A DNA stretch of 64,000 nt from Arctopsyche grandis. Its lineage: Eukaryota > Arthropoda > Insecta > Trichoptera > Hydropsychidae. Where the stretch lies: positions 14,507,001-14,571,000 of the forward strand of contig NC_135357.1 in assembly GCF_051622035.1 (NCBI RefSeq). Reading direction: 5' to 3'. Positions 21,101 through 30,248 of the stretch are shown here, one piece after another. A program made the position numbers and the translations under genes. Every line of letters starts with the position of its first letter. Position 1 is the stretch's first letter. The notes below the pieces were generated by a model. That model was not told where the DNA came from. It was given only the letters and a program-made list of their open reading frames with translations, and did not search any database.

Positions 21101-21588
21101 ATTATTTACTAGTTGAATTGTATTTGAATATGAATGACTTAAAACGCCAGTTGGAATATATTGCATCTGAAAATACACTTCGACTGTAACATATATATAA
21201 TAATTACCTGATAAATCTGGTAGCATGGAAACTAGTACATCTCTAGTAGCAGTACCTCGCGCTGCTGTAGATTGCCTTCTTTCGCCAGCAGGTCGTATTC
21301 TTCTTACGGTAGCTAAAAAAATTTAATTATATCAGCAACTCATATAAAAATTCATATTAAAAAAAAATAAAATTCACAGCGCTTACTTCCTCTCATCTGT
21401 TTCGAAGGCAATAAAGTGGCTATATTAGCTTTTGAATCTAGTTCGGCTCCTCCGGGATAGCTTTCTTGATAAAATTCACCTCCAGCCTCTTCCCAACCTC
21501 CCCTGCCAGCTCTTCCACCGCCAGAGTTGCTAACTCCGCTTCCACCACCTCGGCCACTTTTACTACCACCACTATTACCGCCTGACAT
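18195..21588 (-). CDS. Transmembrane channel-like protein, TMC5/TMC7-like
   Basis: TMC proteins are multi-pass membrane proteins related to mechanosensory channels. Exons on the minus strand: 21588-21387, 21312-21208, 20507-20407 and 20333-18195; phases agree and the product is about 848 aa. The head is Gly/Ser-rich. Then LKAQLQSATKLRLQGFEQ and a WRRRKAW stretch match the pre-membrane region of vertebrate TMC7. IEGNFGTGVVAYFLLLKWLL opens the first membrane span; about nine to ten spans follow. The family signature CWETYVGQQLYKLLIADF lies at about residues 560-580 and QTLCWLGAFYCPILPL further on. The tail is short, basic and His-rich. It resembles the TMC5/7 group rather than the very long Drosophila Tmc (TMC1/2 group); I do not assign a finer name. 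Confidence 0.9.
20629..21196. mobile_element. Inverted-repeat MITE in a TMC intron
   Basis: The left end TATGTTACAGTTGAAGTATA is mirrored at the right end, reversed, as TATGTTACAGTCGAAGTGTA. The interior repeats the motif CAACTG/CAGTTG next to AATATATT many times on both strands. No coding frame. It lies inside intron 20508-21207 and does not touch exons. Superfamily not identified; no target duplication could be defined in the AT-rich flanks. Confidence 0.6.
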
Positions 21589-22316
21589 TTTTCTATTATT
21601 TTAATAATTATCTAATTATGCAATATTTCATATTTGAATATTGAGCGCTTAGTTACTATTGTAAATTTGGCAAGTCTAAAATGGCAATAATTTACAAAAT
21701 ATGGCGAAACGTTGTATAAATTCTATACAAATAAATAAACTTCAACTACGTTAAGAGATCTTAGACATATGTGGCCCATTTTTTGACATAATAAAAAAAA
21801 ATATAAAAAAAAATATTATGAATTATTTCAATAAAAGTAATGATAATTTTGGCAAATACACAACCACTAAAATTTATTTACATAAAAATATGGATGGCAG
21901 TCTCACTATCAATTCGTTATTTCTGATTCAACAATACAGTATCATCATCAGTTCGTTTCACAATAACCAATGTTGGAAAAATTTTCTGTAACAAAAAAAA
22001 CGTAATAATTAATAATTGCGACTTTAGTTTATAAAGTCACTCTGACAATATCACAATCAAAACGCACCTATATAACCCAACAATTTGTATATGACTAACA
22101 TACATATCTAGTGCGTTACCAATTGGAGAATAATTAAAAAATAATAAAAAAGATAAAACCATTGATGAAGAATTTCAAGCTAAATTGACACATCTACATT
22201 GTGATGGGAGGTATGATTATAAAGATAACGTTTATTGGCATTAGGATGTGATAAATGATAAATGTAGTAAGCTTCGATATGATTTGAATACTGAGATATA
22301 AACATAGATATTTTTT
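21589..22316. other. TMC 5' flank, AT-rich
   Basis: Contains no other recognisable feature. The TMC promoter may lie here, or further away in the GC-richer stretch at 23.7-24.1 kb if an untranslated exon exists. Confidence 0.35.
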
Positions 22317-22857
22317 GGTGCTACTTTATGTAGTATGCGGTCTACCTTCACATATCTACTTTAGTATGATATCTACCTTCACGTTTTTACTTTAATATGC
22401 GGTTTCACTGTCTCAGTTCTCGCGTATGACACTGATACTAAATAATACCGATCCTAACAACATAATCTTAAATTAATAGGGCCAATTTTAACTTAACCTA
22501 ACCTATCCTGACCCTTAAATAAATAGGTGTTGGATGATAATATATCTTTTTTTTTTAAGTTTTATTTCATCAATATTTTCACAAAAAAAAAACATATCTT
22601 AGCAGCCAACACCTATTTACATATTTAAGGGTCAGGATAGGTTAGGTTAAGTTAAGGTTGGCACTAATCATTTAAGAGATATGTATCTGCTGACGATATT
22701 TTGATAGAAATGCTTCGACAACATTATGGGGCGGCAGGAAAAAATAAAAATTGTAATAAACATTTCGTTGCTACAATACATAAAAAAATAAAAAATAGTT
22801 GACTGCGATTCAAATGTAGATCGCATTCTAAGGTAGACCACATACTAAAGTAGCACC
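22317..22857. mobile_element. Nested inverted-repeat (foldback) element
   Basis: The left end GGTGCTACTTTATGTAGTATG is mirrored on the right as GGTGCTACTTTAGTATGTGG. Within it lies a second, tighter palindrome about 22495-22660: TTAACCTAACCTATCCTGACC on the left and its reverse complement GGTCAGGATAGGTTAGGTTAA on the right. No protein frame. Left outer part carries three degenerate tandem copies of TACTTTAGTATG..CTACCTTCAC. Likely a MITE of unknown superfamily. Confidence 0.65.
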
Positions 22858-23669
22858 TATTTTTTTTAGTTTAAGTATGTAAACTATTTCAATTATTATT
22901 AATTTTTCTATAAGTAATTTAAAAGAAAAGTATATTATAATTCATATGTATGTTGTCAAATGAAATTTAACAACATGCATGTGAAATGAATATCATATTG
23001 TATGAATAATGCCTTAAATCAAAGCCGGAAAAACTGTTATGATATTTCTGGTTTATCAATGAACGATTAAGAAATAATAATTGTTAAGTCAGCATAGAAA
23101 AAAACGATGCATACGAATATGTAACTGAATATGCACTAGTTTGATGGGAACAATATTGAATTTACGAATATAATCTTAAAATATCGATTGAGGAATTACA
23201 TACTTAGCAATACTATGAACCGTTACATCATTAACTTTTCAAGTACACTTAATAGCTTTATTAATTGATCATATCTGTATTTTCAGTATTACAAGAGTGG
23301 TGCTTCAAATTCAACGATATCATTGTCGAATATGAAAGCTAAGGATAATAAGCACACTTTTTAAAGATATGTCTGAAATAATATGAATAGATAATAAATT
23401 AATTAATATTCAATTGAATTTTTTTTACCAAAATTGATAGCATGCCAAATGAAAATTTAATAAAATGAAACAATTAAGTATTTTTGGTTTCATCTACATG
23501 TACATACATACATACAATTCAATTATAAATATGAAGATGCTCATAATAGACATCAAACCAAACATTATTTCAGTTTCAGTTAATATAATTATAATATATT
23601 CAAATCAGTATCTAAGGAGATATCATACAGTATTGTTGACACTGTAAATAAAAATGGAAAGAGTTGAAT
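22858..23669. other. AT-rich intergenic stretch, nothing recognised
   Basis: Ordinary AT-rich sequence with no frame, repeat family or site that I can support. Confidence 0.4.
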
Positions 23670-24140
23670 CATTTCACAATGGGGAGGAGGAGGAGCCACG
23701 CCGAAACGAAGCTGTCAGTGACGCTCTGAAATAATTGCTGAAAAATGAATGAAAACATACTGGTGGTGCGTTCCAAGAGTTGAAGTCAGCGTCTCGGACG
23801 TGTCGTTTCGATCCCACACGCAGTGGAAACCAGAGAGTGATGAATGGATGGTGGTGTATGGATAGTGGGGAACGTCGAGCGCTAATTGTCGAATGGTGAA
23901 TGACGTATAGAAGCAGACGTATCTACCCCCTACTTCCTTCTGCCCCTCTACTTCCACGTCCACTTCCACTTCCACTTCCAATTCCACTTCCACTTCCACC
24001 TTCGTCTCCACCTCTTTCACCACCACCAGTTCACGTTTCAGTGTGAGTGAAATTCACACCACAGTCGTAGCCAACATTCCCGTCTGCGGGACGATAACTA
24101 CACTTTTACCAACTGCCATACAAAAGCCGTTCTCTCGAAT
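23670..24140. promoter_or_regulatory. GC-richer stretch with CCACTTCCA repeats, possible TMC promoter or first exon
   Basis: A break in the AT background with CpGs and a minisatellite of CCACTTCCA/CCACGTCCA units at about 23945-24010. The minus-strand open frame here (VEVEVELEVE) is only the repeat read through. Being upstream of the minus-strand TMC gene it may be its promoter or an untranslated exon; this is inference, and it could equally belong to no gene. Confidence 0.3.
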
Positions 24141-24382
24141 TGCATTGTTCGTACAAGGGACTCTTTTACCGGTAAACTAATTTACGGGTAAATAACCGGT
24201 AAATTAGTTTATTTAAATTATGAAGGCCGGTAAATCAGTACTTCTACCGAAAATTTTAATGGCATGAAAATTTTCAAAAATATGATTAAATATTTCAAAA
24301 TTATTAATGTATTATATCAGTGGCTCTCACGTGATATTTAATTTTTAATTCATTATTGACATCGGTGGTCAGGCCCTGATCT

Positions 24383-24750
24383 GGTTCGGTGATTATTGAT
24401 CACAAAGCGCTCGCCCAAAAGTCACTAAAATCTCTATAATGGAACATCTGGCAGCCGAAAAGTCCATCATACTAACGATAACTATCATACTAACGAAAAC
24501 TCGAGTGTCAAATATTCCGTATTCGCGATGTGGCGGCTCGCTATATGACATGGTCAAGTTCGGTCACCTTCCTGCGAGTTGGGACCAACTCGGCCGTGTT
24601 CAGAGTTGCTACCTCACTACATCTTCGGCTGCCATAATAAAAACACGTGCATCAATATGCCGGTCGTCTCATTCGTTTCACCCCCATAGCGATTTTCATG
24701 GCAAAAATTGTCTTTTGGGCGATCGTGATGTGACTAATAATCCAATTACC
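24383..24750. mobile_element. MITE of the GGTTCGGTGATTA family
   Basis: Starts GGTTCGGTGATTATTGATCAC and contains CTCGCCCAAAAG near the left end; the right end, reversed, reads GGTAATTGGATTATTAGTCAC and then ATCGCCCAAAAG. So the termini are inverted repeats. An internal piece (about 24524-24685) recurs inverted at 42457-42606, and the left 115 bases recur at 28975. No open frame. The shared GGTTCGGTGATTA end links it to the foldback elements at 6404, 25152 and 50444. Confidence 0.6.
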
Positions 24751-24766
24751 ACCAGATCTAAGGGGT

Positions 24767-24960
24767 GGCAAACTGGGCATTTGCCCAGGGACGGCAAATA
24801 TGAGGGGCGGAAAAAATTGGCGCAAAGAAAAAATAAAATTGATGTAAACAAATAAAAAATTATATGTAAAACACAAACGTGTCGCGCCGCACATTTTCAA
24901 TGCTCCGCAGGTACTTGAGATGTTGGTGGTATATAAAATATATATTTTTTTTTTGCCGCC
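24767..24960. repeat. Unclassified repeat-like patch (GGGCGGCAAA motif)
   Basis: AGGGGTGGCAAACTGGGC, GGGACGGCAAATATGAGGG and, further on, TTGCCGCCATTTATT look like decayed inverted ends of a DNA transposon. Too degraded to classify. Confidence 0.25.
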
Positions 24961-25017
24961 ATTTATTTATTGTTATTTTAAAACATAGTTTTCTAACATT
25001 TTTTAGGTATTTTTAAA

Positions 25018-25140
25018 TACGACTGGTCAGACTTGGATATTTGTGACTCCAAGTCGATCGTTTCCTATCAGAGTTTGCCAATCTGATTTCATTGTTGAAA
25101 CAGTTCCTCCATCAAATTGGCAAAAACATTCCTGCCAACT
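25018..25140 (+). mobile_element. SINE body fragment (tRNA-derived family)
   Basis: Shares the core GGTCAGACYTGGATATTTGTGACTCC..GTCGATCGTTTCCTATC..GAGTTTGCCAAT with the full copy at 38066-38297 (there on the minus strand). The tRNA-like head is missing here. It ends against the 9-bp duplication of the foldback element at 25152. Confidence 0.6.
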
Positions 25141-25151
25141 AGGTCACCAAT

Positions 25152-25493
25152 GGTTCGGTGATTACTCGTCAAATGTGAATTGCTAACAGGATAACCGCTC
25201 GTGCGGGTCTTCCGCCGCACAGGAAAGTTGGTCGCAAGAAAACTGCTCGCAAAATTGGTCGCAAATAATTTTCGATTCTACAATGACGGAAAGAACTCGT
25301 CAGTCCGTATTCACATGTGAAGTTCGTATGTAAAGTAGATAATAATAAAAATCTCATAAATAAAAAAGTATTTGCGACCAATTTTGCAAGCAGTTTTTTT
25401 GCGACCAACTTTCCTGTGCGACCAATTTTCGTGCGACGGGAGATCCGCGCGAGCGATTTTCATGCGAGCGGTTATTCTGTTAACCCGTTTACC
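25152..25493. mobile_element. Foldback MITE, GCGACCAA type, 9-bp target duplication
   Basis: Flanked on both sides by GTCACCAAT (25143-25151 and 25494-25502). Ends are GGTTCGGTGATTAC and, reversed on the right, GGTAAACGGGTTAAC. Each arm carries iterated units: GCACAGGAAAGTTGGTCGCA, TTGGTCGCAAAT, AACTGCTCGCAA on the left and their reverse complements on the right. The architecture is that of the copies at 6404 and 50444, but the arm motif is GCGACCAA instead of GTGACCAG. The exact 9-bp duplication supports a Mutator-like origin. Confidence 0.8.
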
Positions 25494-26029
25494 GTCACCA
25501 ATAGCTGAATTTGATATATGTACAATATGTAAAAATTTATATAAAAGTCTAAATCCATAGATATCTCTATGAATAGTAAACTTCGTGTTTTTCAGCATTT
25601 CGAAATTCAACGATTTATGTAATAAAAAACGCTGCAATTTTTGAAATTGGCTAGGAAGGCGAATTGGGGTTTACCTGTTTGGCTTTCCTGGTATACATAT
25701 ATCTATGTAAATAAATAAATGTACGTATGTATATACAAATGGATATTTCAAAAACACATATAATTCATTTTTAATTTTACGTTTTACTAAAAAAAAAATT
25801 AATAAATGGGTCATCATTGAGCATTTGCCATATCTCATCGAGCGCCCTTGGCACTCGCCCATTTTCCATAGCCTCGCTACGGCACTGAATACAATCAATC
25901 AATATACATTAGCATTTTATACAATGCGAATTCATACAAACATCCACAATGATATATATATATATATGGAGAAATTTTTGCAGCATTTTATAATCAAATA
26001 AATGAACCTCAAAACGCTGAATAACTTGA

Positions 26030-26216
26030 GATAGGAAAGGAAATGCCAATTTTACAAGAACCGTTTCAATGAAAATCAGAAAAATTGGCAAATTCTGATA
26101 TGAGGAAACGATCGACCTGGATCTACAAACCAAAGTCTGGCCAGCAACGGGACTCTAATGGGACTCGAATCCATGACCACTCTGCTCGAAAGCATAATAT
26201 GCTAACCTTAATAAAA
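26030..26216 (-). mobile_element. tRNA-derived SINE, diverged copy
   Basis: Reading on the minus strand, the head GGTTAGCATATTATGCTTTC then GAGTGGTCATGG and GGATTCGAGTCC look like the A- and B-box parts of a tRNA. The SINE core (TCTGGCCAGAC-like start, GATCGTTTCC, GCCAATTTTTC) follows. The head differs from the copy at 38.1 kb, so the family may use more than one tRNA-like head, or this copy is old. It ends 25 bp before the LTR element. Confidence 0.6.
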
Positions 26217-26241
26217 ATTGAATCAATTTATGAGTTGAATT

Positions 26242-27070
26242 TGTAGGAATCTCGTCGTCGTCATCGTCATCGAAACATTCGAGAATATTCCGCAACAACA
26301 AACTACATTCCCGAAACCCAGACGACATGCACCTGCAGTCGTTATATTAAACTCAGGCGGAACGCCCCTACCAGTCGAGTGGAACCAAAACGGTCGAAAC
26401 ACGCCGCCACCATTAAAATACATCGAGCGGAAAGGCGCCAAGCATTCCAGAAAATTCGACGCCTCGACGAAAACAAAATTCCTCTCGTACGCGTCAATAA
26501 CCACTTCCATCAAGCATTCCAGAAAATTCGACGCCTCGACGAAAACAAAATTCCTCTCGTACGCGTCAATAACCACTTCCATCAAGCATTCCAGAAAATT
26601 CGACGCCTCGACGAAAACAAAATTCCTTTCGTACGCGTCAATAACCATTTCCACCAAGCATTCCAAAAACACTATAAAAGGAGGTACAACCCAAACCACG
26701 CCAGTCGACCCACAGCAGCAAGCGTCGACATACAGCAGCAGACTAGTCAACATACAGCTCCTGACCAGCCACCACTACACTACGCGGACTTGGAAGATCA
26801 ACCAGCCGGACGAGCCAGCAACACACTGCCGTATCCAGAGACCTTCCGAACATAGCTGAATGCCGAGCCAGCGACACTCTACCATATCCAGAGACCGCTG
26901 AACGACATACTTTTACCAACAATTAACGATACTTGTGTATACGTGTTACTACCAAATAAATACCATATTCAACATACAGCTGTATTAATACCGAACACAG
27001 ACGAACCTGTCTATAATACATGGCGGACTGGTGGTGAAGAAGACCTTCACAACAAGACTAGATCCCCATA
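26242..27070 (+). repeat. 5' LTR
   Basis: Contains three head-to-tail units of about 69 bp (AAGCATTCCAGAAAATTCGA...) at about 26438-26650, in the place where retroelement U3 regions keep enhancer repeats. These are followed by the TATA-like box CTATAAAAGG at about 26671, and later by an AAATAAA polyadenylation-type signal at about 26953. This gives a plausible U3-R-U5 order. Confidence 0.85.
26669..26681 (+). promoter_or_regulatory. TATA-like box of the LTR
   Basis: CACTATAAAAGGAGG directly after the 69-bp repeats; the same box is in the 3' LTR at about 28468. Assigned from sequence and position, not from transcript data. Confidence 0.55.
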
Positions 27071-27280
27071 CCTGGTGACCCCCGACTAAGAGCCACGCAG
27101 CCTTCAAAGCAGTCAACAAAGCAGCCCACAGTGCAGTCAACTTCCAACCTCACCATACCTGGTGACCCCCGACTAAGAGCCACGCAGCCTTCAAAGCAGT
27201 CAACAAAGCAGCCCACAGTGCAGTCAACTTCCAACCTCACCATACCTGGTGACCCCCGACTAAGAGCCACGCAGCCTTCA
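27071..27280 (+). repeat. Primer-binding region repeated in tandem (87-bp units)
   Basis: CCTGGTGACCCCCGACTAAG starts at 27071, directly after the 5' LTR, and again at 27158 and 27245, giving an 87-bp period. TGG after the LTR is the usual start of a site complementary to a tRNA 3' CCA end. The third unit runs into the 24-bp array. Confidence 0.8.
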
Positions 27281-27568
27281 AAGCAGCCTACATAGCAGCC
27301 CACATCGCAGCCTACATAGCAGCCCACATCGCAGCCTACATAGCAGCCCACATCGCAGCCTACATAGCAGCCCACATCGCAGCCTACATAGCAGCCCACA
27401 TCGCAGCCTACATAGCAGCCCACATCGCAGCCTACATAGCAGCCCACATCGCAGCCTACATAGCAGCCCACATCGCAGCCTACATAGCAGCCCACATCGC
27501 AGCCTACATAGCAGCCCACATCGCAGCCTACATAGCAGCCCACATCGCAGCCTACATAGCAGCCAACA
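27281..27568 (+). repeat. 24-bp tandem array (about 12 copies)
   Basis: Unit GCAGCCTACATAGCAGCCCA + CATC repeated with almost no change. As 24 is a multiple of three, both strands show long open frames (CYVGCDVG repeated), which are artefacts of the array. The array lies between the primer-binding repeats and the GTTCTTCACGCAAGA repeats of the interior. Confidence 0.9.
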
Positions 27569-27624
27569 AACGCCACGACAAGGCAACAGCCAGAAGCCTT
27601 CACGCAACCGCAAGCTTCGAACAA

Positions 27625-27780
27625 CCAACGTTCTTCACGCAAGATCCGCTGTCGAGACAACTAACTCCAGCACAACCAACGAAGACCAGCACTCAACGCA
27701 CTTCGTCAAACAACGTTCTTCACGCAAGACCCGCTGCCGAGACAACTAACTCCAGCACAACCAGCAAAACAGTCACGCGA
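27625..27780 (+). repeat. Degenerate interior direct repeat of the LTR element
   Basis: The block GTTCTTCACGCAAGAYCCGC..CGAGACAACTAACTCCAGC occurs at about 27630 and again at about 27713; a related CGAGACAACTTTCTCCAGC is at about 27924. No coding content. Confidence 0.7.
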
Positions 27781-28038
27781 ATGACTCCACGCAGAACACA
27801 GCAGCCTGCACAACAGCACCATCCAAGCCATCACAAACCTTCACTACCAACGCAGCTCGCCCAAAATAAGCAACCTGGTAGAGAACAAGACTTGGACCGG
27901 CATGCAACACAAGACCCGCTGTCGAGACAACTTTCTCCAGCACAACCGGACAAACAACGACGCCATCGAGTCAATAGACTCCAACACATCAAGATTCCCA
28001 CAAAATCACACACATCGTTAACACTCACCGGAGAGCCA

Positions 28039-28867
28039 TGTAGGAATCTCGTCGTCGTCATCGTCATCGAAACATTCGAGAATATTCCGCAACAACAAAC
28101 TACATTCCCGAAACCCAGACGACATGCACCTGCAGTCGTTATATTAAACTCAGGCGGAACGCCCCTACCAGTCGAGTGGAACCAAAACGGTCGAAACACG
28201 CCGCCACCATTAAAATACATCGAGCGGAAAGGCGCCAAGCATTCCAGAAAATTCGACGCCTCGACGAAAACAAAATTCCTCTCGTACGCGTCAATAACCA
28301 CTTCCATCAAGCATTCCAGAAAATTCGACGCCTCGACGAAAACAAAATTCCTCTCGTACGCGTCAATAACCACTTCCATCAAGCATTCCAGAAAATTCGA
28401 CGCCTCGACGAAAACAAAATTCCTTTCGTACGCGTCAATAACCACTTCCACCAAGCATTCCAAAAACACTATAAAAGGAGGTACAACCCAAACCACGCCA
28501 GTCGACCCACAGCAGCAAGCGTCGACATACAGCAGCAGACTAGTCAACATACAGCTCCTGACCAGCCACCACTACACTACGCGGACTTGGAAGATCAACC
28601 AGCCGGACGAGCCAGCAACACACTGCCGTATCCAGAGACCTTCCGAACATAGCTGAATGCCGAGCCAGCGACACTCTACCATATCCAGAGACCGCTGAAC
28701 GACATACTTTTACCAACAATTAACGATACTTGTGTATACGTGTTACTACCAAATAAATACCATATTCAACATACAGCTGTATTAATACCGAACACAGACG
28801 AACCTGTCTATAATACATGGCGGACTGGTGGTGAAGAAGACCTTCACAACAAGACTAGATCCCCATA
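28039..28867 (+). repeat. 3' LTR
   Basis: Same length and practically the same sequence as the 5' LTR, including the three 69-bp units and the TATA-like box. A short purine-rich stretch (CCGGAGAGCC) precedes it, a weak candidate polypurine tract. Confidence 0.85.
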
Positions 28868-28971
28868 AATTAATAAAAAACATTTAAACATGTTAGTATG
28901 TATGTACATATCTATTTATTTAAAAATAATGCAAATGTAATTGCTCAATACTCCTTTCTTTCAGTGCAAGT

Positions 28972-29110
28972 CACGGTTCGGTGATTATTGGTCACAAAGT
29001 ACTCGTCACCAAGTCACTAAAATCTTTATAACGGAACATCTGGCAGCCGAAAAGTCCATCATACTAACGATAACTATCATACTATCGACTTTATGATAAA
29101 ACTGTTTATG
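28972..29110. mobile_element. Fragment of the GGTTCGGTGATTA MITE family
   Basis: GGTTCGGTGATTATTGGTCAC, AAGTCACTAAAATCTTTATA and GGAACATCTGGCAGCCGAAA follow the first 115 bases of the element at 24383 with few changes. It then breaks off into a TTTATGATAAAACTGTT direct repeat. Right end absent. Confidence 0.6.
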
Positions 29111-30248
29111 ATGGCTTTATGATAAAACTGTTCACGAAAAATGAGTACATATAAAAACACAACCTTTTTCAAAGCCATCCTACTCGTAGACATTTATGCG
29201 TAACCTTTTATCCTTGTCCCAAGTTCATGTATTACTATTTATCTATGTATTTTGATTTTTACGCTTCAAATTATGTTTTGACTAGCTCGTGAGAAAAACT
29301 AAATGAATTTTTTTCTAGCAATGAAAATTATCGACTATTTACTAGTATCTAGCCAAAAATGACCTAATTACAGGTAAACGGAAATTACTACAAATTTTGA
29401 TTCACTTGTTCGTACCCAAGGGAGTTCCCACTTAAAATGGACAAATTTATACCAATAAATAAACAGTTTAATAAATTGCACATTTTAAAAGTAGTACGTA
29501 GTTTACGTCAATGGTACATATCAGTAGTAATAGTACGTAGTACTTAAAAAATGTTTAAATTACTATGTACATATACTGGTTCATTTCGAATATCACTCCT
29601 ATGATGCTTATCCTTAGAGCAAAAACCTTATAGCGTTCAATGAGAATAAATATAATAGATAGCCACTTCGATCTTTGGTAGGTAAAAGAAAAGATGTTCA
29701 CACTAAAAAAGGAAATTCGAAGTGCTACTCGAATGTAAACAGTGTTGACGATCATCCCCAACATAGGTACATAATTAGGAACATCATGTATGAATAAACG
29801 TAATTACGAACAGAATTAGTAGAACCTAGAATGGTTTCAACATATCAAAGAAAATTTTCGAAATACATAATTCTCTAATGATAAAAATAATTCACTAATG
29901 ATAAAAGTTCACGCAAAGGTCGAAACAATCTTCAATTAGACAAATATTATAAAACTTGTAGAATTTTTATGACCCAGTAATTAAACGTTAATAAATGTCA
30001 AAAAATTTCACCAACTAAAAAAAATTATTATTTATCATACGCTATAAGCTTTAATCTTCTGTGTAAAATAATTTAAATCGAGTTAAAGCTCTTAAATTTA
30101 ATTCATACAGACTTTCAATGCTTTGCGAAGTTTAAGTATCGTAGTGTTTTTAATCACATGTGTATGTAAGTACGATATGGAAAATACACAGTTGAAGTTA
30201 TTTTATATTCCAAGTGATATTTTATAAAAATCCACGTCAATATTTAAA
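29111..30248. other. AT-rich intergenic, 5' flank of the secreted-protein gene
   Basis: No gene or repeat recognised. Upstream sequence of the + strand gene at 30249; no clear core promoter element. Confidence 0.4.

Larger units (their letters stand above)
26242..28867 (+). mobile_element. Non-autonomous LTR retrotransposon (TRIM/LARD-like), structurally complete and young
   Basis: Two direct repeats of 829 bp (26242-27070 and 28039-28867) bound a 968-bp interior. All four junctions agree on ends TGTAGG...CCCATA, and AATT flanks both sides (26238-26241, 28868-28871), a 4-bp target duplication. The interior has a primer-binding-type start (CCTGGTGACCCCCGACT) and repeats but no gag, protease, reverse transcriptase or integrase, so it depends on another element. 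The LTRs are practically identical, so insertion is recent. Family is not certain; a 4-bp duplication favours the Gypsy group. Open frames drawn across it are repeat read-through, not genes. Confidence 0.85.

Noticed and set aside
21352-21588. Gly-rich 78-aa frame as a separate small gene
   Set aside because: It is the first coding exon of the TMC gene; a strong GTAAGC donor lies within it and joins in phase to the next exon.
22610-22660. Telomere (TTAGG) repeat
   Set aside because: Only two to three imperfect GGTTAGGTTA units inside a palindrome; not an interstitial telomere array.
23715-24026. Minus-strand frame rich in VEVEVE
   Set aside because: Read-through of the CCACTTCCA minisatellite.
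27281-27568. CRISPR-like array
   Set aside because: Units are directly adjacent with no unique spacers, in an insect LTR element: a tandem repeat, not a CRISPR array.
27058-27660. Long minus-strand frame coding CYVGCDVG repeats
   Set aside because: It is the 24-bp and 87-bp non-coding repeats of the LTR element read in a frame that has no stop because the period is a multiple of three.
27781-28656. Plus- and minus-strand frames of 158-291 aa across the LTR element
   Set aside because: Frames run across the LTR boundary or repeat identically in both LTRs, have no retroelement protein motifs, and come from the 69-bp repeats.
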